Source of the DNA: Kurthia massiliensis | Lineage (GTDB): Bacteria > Bacillota > Bacilli > Bacillales_A > Planococcaceae | Length of the DNA: 55,940 nt | Assembly (NCBI RefSeq): GCF_000285555.1 | Contig: NZ_HE610996.1 | Coordinates: forward strand, 17,566 to 73,505 | Reading direction: 5' to 3' | Shown: positions 54,748-55,940 of the stretch, in pieces | Layout of the letters: each line of letters begins with the position of its first letter | How positions within the stretch are numbered: position 1 is the stretch's first letter | Position numbers and translations under genes: made by a program | The notes under the pieces: generated by a model | Database searches by the model: none | What the model was told of the DNA's origin: nothing | The model's input: only the letters and a program-made list of their open reading frames with translations

Positions 54748-55925
54748 CTAACAACAACGAAAATTTCGAAACAACTTTAATTACAGCATCAACACGCGGG
54801 GACTATGAAGCGAAAACGGGCGCCGTGAACATGCCGATTTACGTTTCATCTACGTTTGACCAAGAAAAATTTGATAGCTTCGGCCCGTACGACTATAGCC
54901 GTTCAGGTAACCCGACGCGTCAAGCACTTGAAAATACAATCGCAGAACTTGAACACGGTACACGCGGTTTTGCATTTGCCTCAGGCATTGCAGCAATCGC
55001 CTCTGCCCTACTAACACTTGAAGCTGGTGACCATATTGTCATTACTTCAGAAGTGTATGGTGGTACGTATCGCTTCGTCACAAAAGTATTAACGAAATAT
55101 AACATTACACATACATTTGCAGATTTCACAAACTTAGCTGAAGTAGAAGCTGCCATTCAACCGAATACGAAAGTGTTATATGCAGAAACGCCTGCCAATC
55201 CATTACTAGGAATTACAGACTTAAAAGGGATTATTGCCATTGCGAAAAAACATAATCTTTTAACATTCGTCGATAATACATTTATGACGCCGCTTTATCA
55301 AAAACCGTTAGACCTTGGTGCTGACGTCGTTTTACATAGCGCGACAAAATTCCTCGGTGGTCATAGCGACATTATCGCCGGTCTTGCCGTAACGAAAGAT
55401 GAAGCGATTGGTGATGCGATCTACTTCATGCAAAACTCAATGGGTGCAATTCTTGGCGCACAAGATTCATTCTCACTGATTCAAGGTATTAAAACGCTAA
55501 ATGCTCGTTTAACGTTAGAGAGCGCTTCTGCCGCAAAAATTGCGGACTACTTAGTAGCGAATGAGCACGTAACGGCCGTTCATTACCCTGGTTTATCAAC
55601 ACACCCAGGACATGATATTCATTTCGATCAAGCGACAAGCGCTGGCGCTGTTTTATCATTCGAATTACCATCAAAAGAATTTACGAAAGTATTCGTTGAA
55701 AATGTACAAATCCCAATTTTCGCGGTCAGTCTCGGTGGTGTCGAATCGATTCTGTCATATCCAGTGACAATGAGCCACGCAGCCATTCCGAAAGAAGAAC
55801 GTGATAAACGTGGGATTACAGAAGGTCTACTACGTTTATCAGTCGGCCTAGAAAACGTTGACGATTTAATTGCAGACTTTGCACAAGCTTTCGAAAAAGC
55901 AGTAGAAGTAACAGCTGTAAAATAA
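54744..55925 (+). CDS. metC: Cystathionine beta-lyase
   Basis: A 393-aa PLP enzyme that splits cystathionine to homocysteine, pyruvate and ammonia. It is a paralogue of the preceding MetI: VSSTFDQEKFDSFGPYDYSRSGNPTR, FASGIAAI, YGGTYRF and the PLP Lys in HSATKFLGGHSD. The FGPYDYSRSGNPTR block and 393-aa length match MetC of B. subtilis. The ATG overlaps the metI stop (ATGA), with AAAGGAG 9 nt upstream, so the pair is coupled and both obey the riboswitch. It ends 15 nt before the window edge. Confidence 0.95.
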   Translation: MTNNNENFETTLITASTRGDYEAKTGAVNMPIYVSSTFDQEKFDSFGPYDYSRSGNPTRQALENTIAELEHGTRGFAFASGIAAIASALLTLEAGDHIVITSEVYGGTYRFVTKVLTKYNITHTFADFTNLAEVEAAIQPNTKVLYAETPANPLLGITDLKGIIAIAKKHNLLTFVDNTFMTPLYQKPLDLGADVVLHSATKFLGGHSDIIAGLAVTKDEAIGDAIYFMQNSMGAILGAQDSFSLIQGIKTLNARLTLESASAAKIADYLVANEHVTAVHYPGLSTHPGHDIHFDQATSAGAVLSFELPSKEFTKVFVENVQIPIFAVSLGGVESILSYPVTMSHAAIPKEERDKRGITEGLLRLSVGLENVDDLIADFAQAFEKAVEVTAVK

Positions 55926-55940
55926 TCAGCATATAAAAAA

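Noticed and set aside
1..55940. CRISPR array or prophage
   Set aside because: No spaced direct repeats, cas genes or phage structural genes were seen. Repeats found are the two folded elements and the CATTT tract.

Overview
The window is chromosomal DNA of a low-GC Bacillota, most likely a Bacilli member of the Bacillaceae/Planococcaceae type (a Kurthia- or Lysinibacillus-like organism is a guess from gene content, not a measurement). The signs are strong AGGAGG-type ribosome binding sites, GTG/TTG starts, a SAM-I riboswitch before metI-metC, a leucine T-box before leuA, SigA-type promoters (TTGACA-17-TATAAT), an odhAB operon, YozE and a DhbF-type siderophore synthetase.

Layout. 1-5.7 kb: an M20 peptidase/YfcC carrier pair, ferritin, a DnaQ-like/BRCT protein with lost catalytic residues, TetR and MarR regulators. 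5.8-12.5 kb: a divergent sulfate assimilation locus. cysH, sat and cysC lie on the minus strand and a sulfate ABC importer (sbp-cysT-cysW-cysA) on the plus strand, with a shared 357-bp control region in which both transcripts begin with a similar, covarying leader RNA. 12.6-26 kb: one long minus-strand operon for a bacillibactin-type catechol siderophore, under a Fur box, in the order dhbE, free aryl carrier protein, dhbF, mbtH, sfp, MFS carrier, dhbA, dhbC, dhbB. The two adenylation domains read as glycine and threonine. 26-31.2 kb: a WHH-type nuclease-toxin-like protein, leuA with its T-box, an ABC ATPase, a small acidic protein, a candidate small RNA, and Dps. 31.4-34.3 kb: an accessory patch with a secreted ADP-ribosyltransferase toxin, a solo TnpB transposon and a KTSC-DUF2188 gene. 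34.3-45.3 kb: odhAB, a tightly overlapping diguanylate cyclase/response regulator/kinase operon, dapF, a tRNA-like remnant and a GNAT. 45.4-50.3 kb: a murG paralogue, a CobW GTPase, a carboxy-terminal protease, deoD and yozE. 50.3-55.9 kb: a chemoreceptor broken by a 5-bp tandem repeat (possible phase variation), a secreted SH3-domain protein, and SAM-controlled metI-metC.

The genes connect mainly through sulfur and iron. Sulfate import and reduction feed cysteine, and metI-metC carry that sulfur to methionine. The siderophore operon, ferritin and Dps cover iron capture and storage. A roughly 140-bp folded repeat occurs twice at gene 3' ends (5.1 and 12.5 kb). The most notable candidates are the phase-variable chemoreceptor, the secreted ADP-ribosyltransferase, the paired cysteine leader RNAs, the split EntB/DhbB function and the nuclease-toxin-like protein without an immunity gene.
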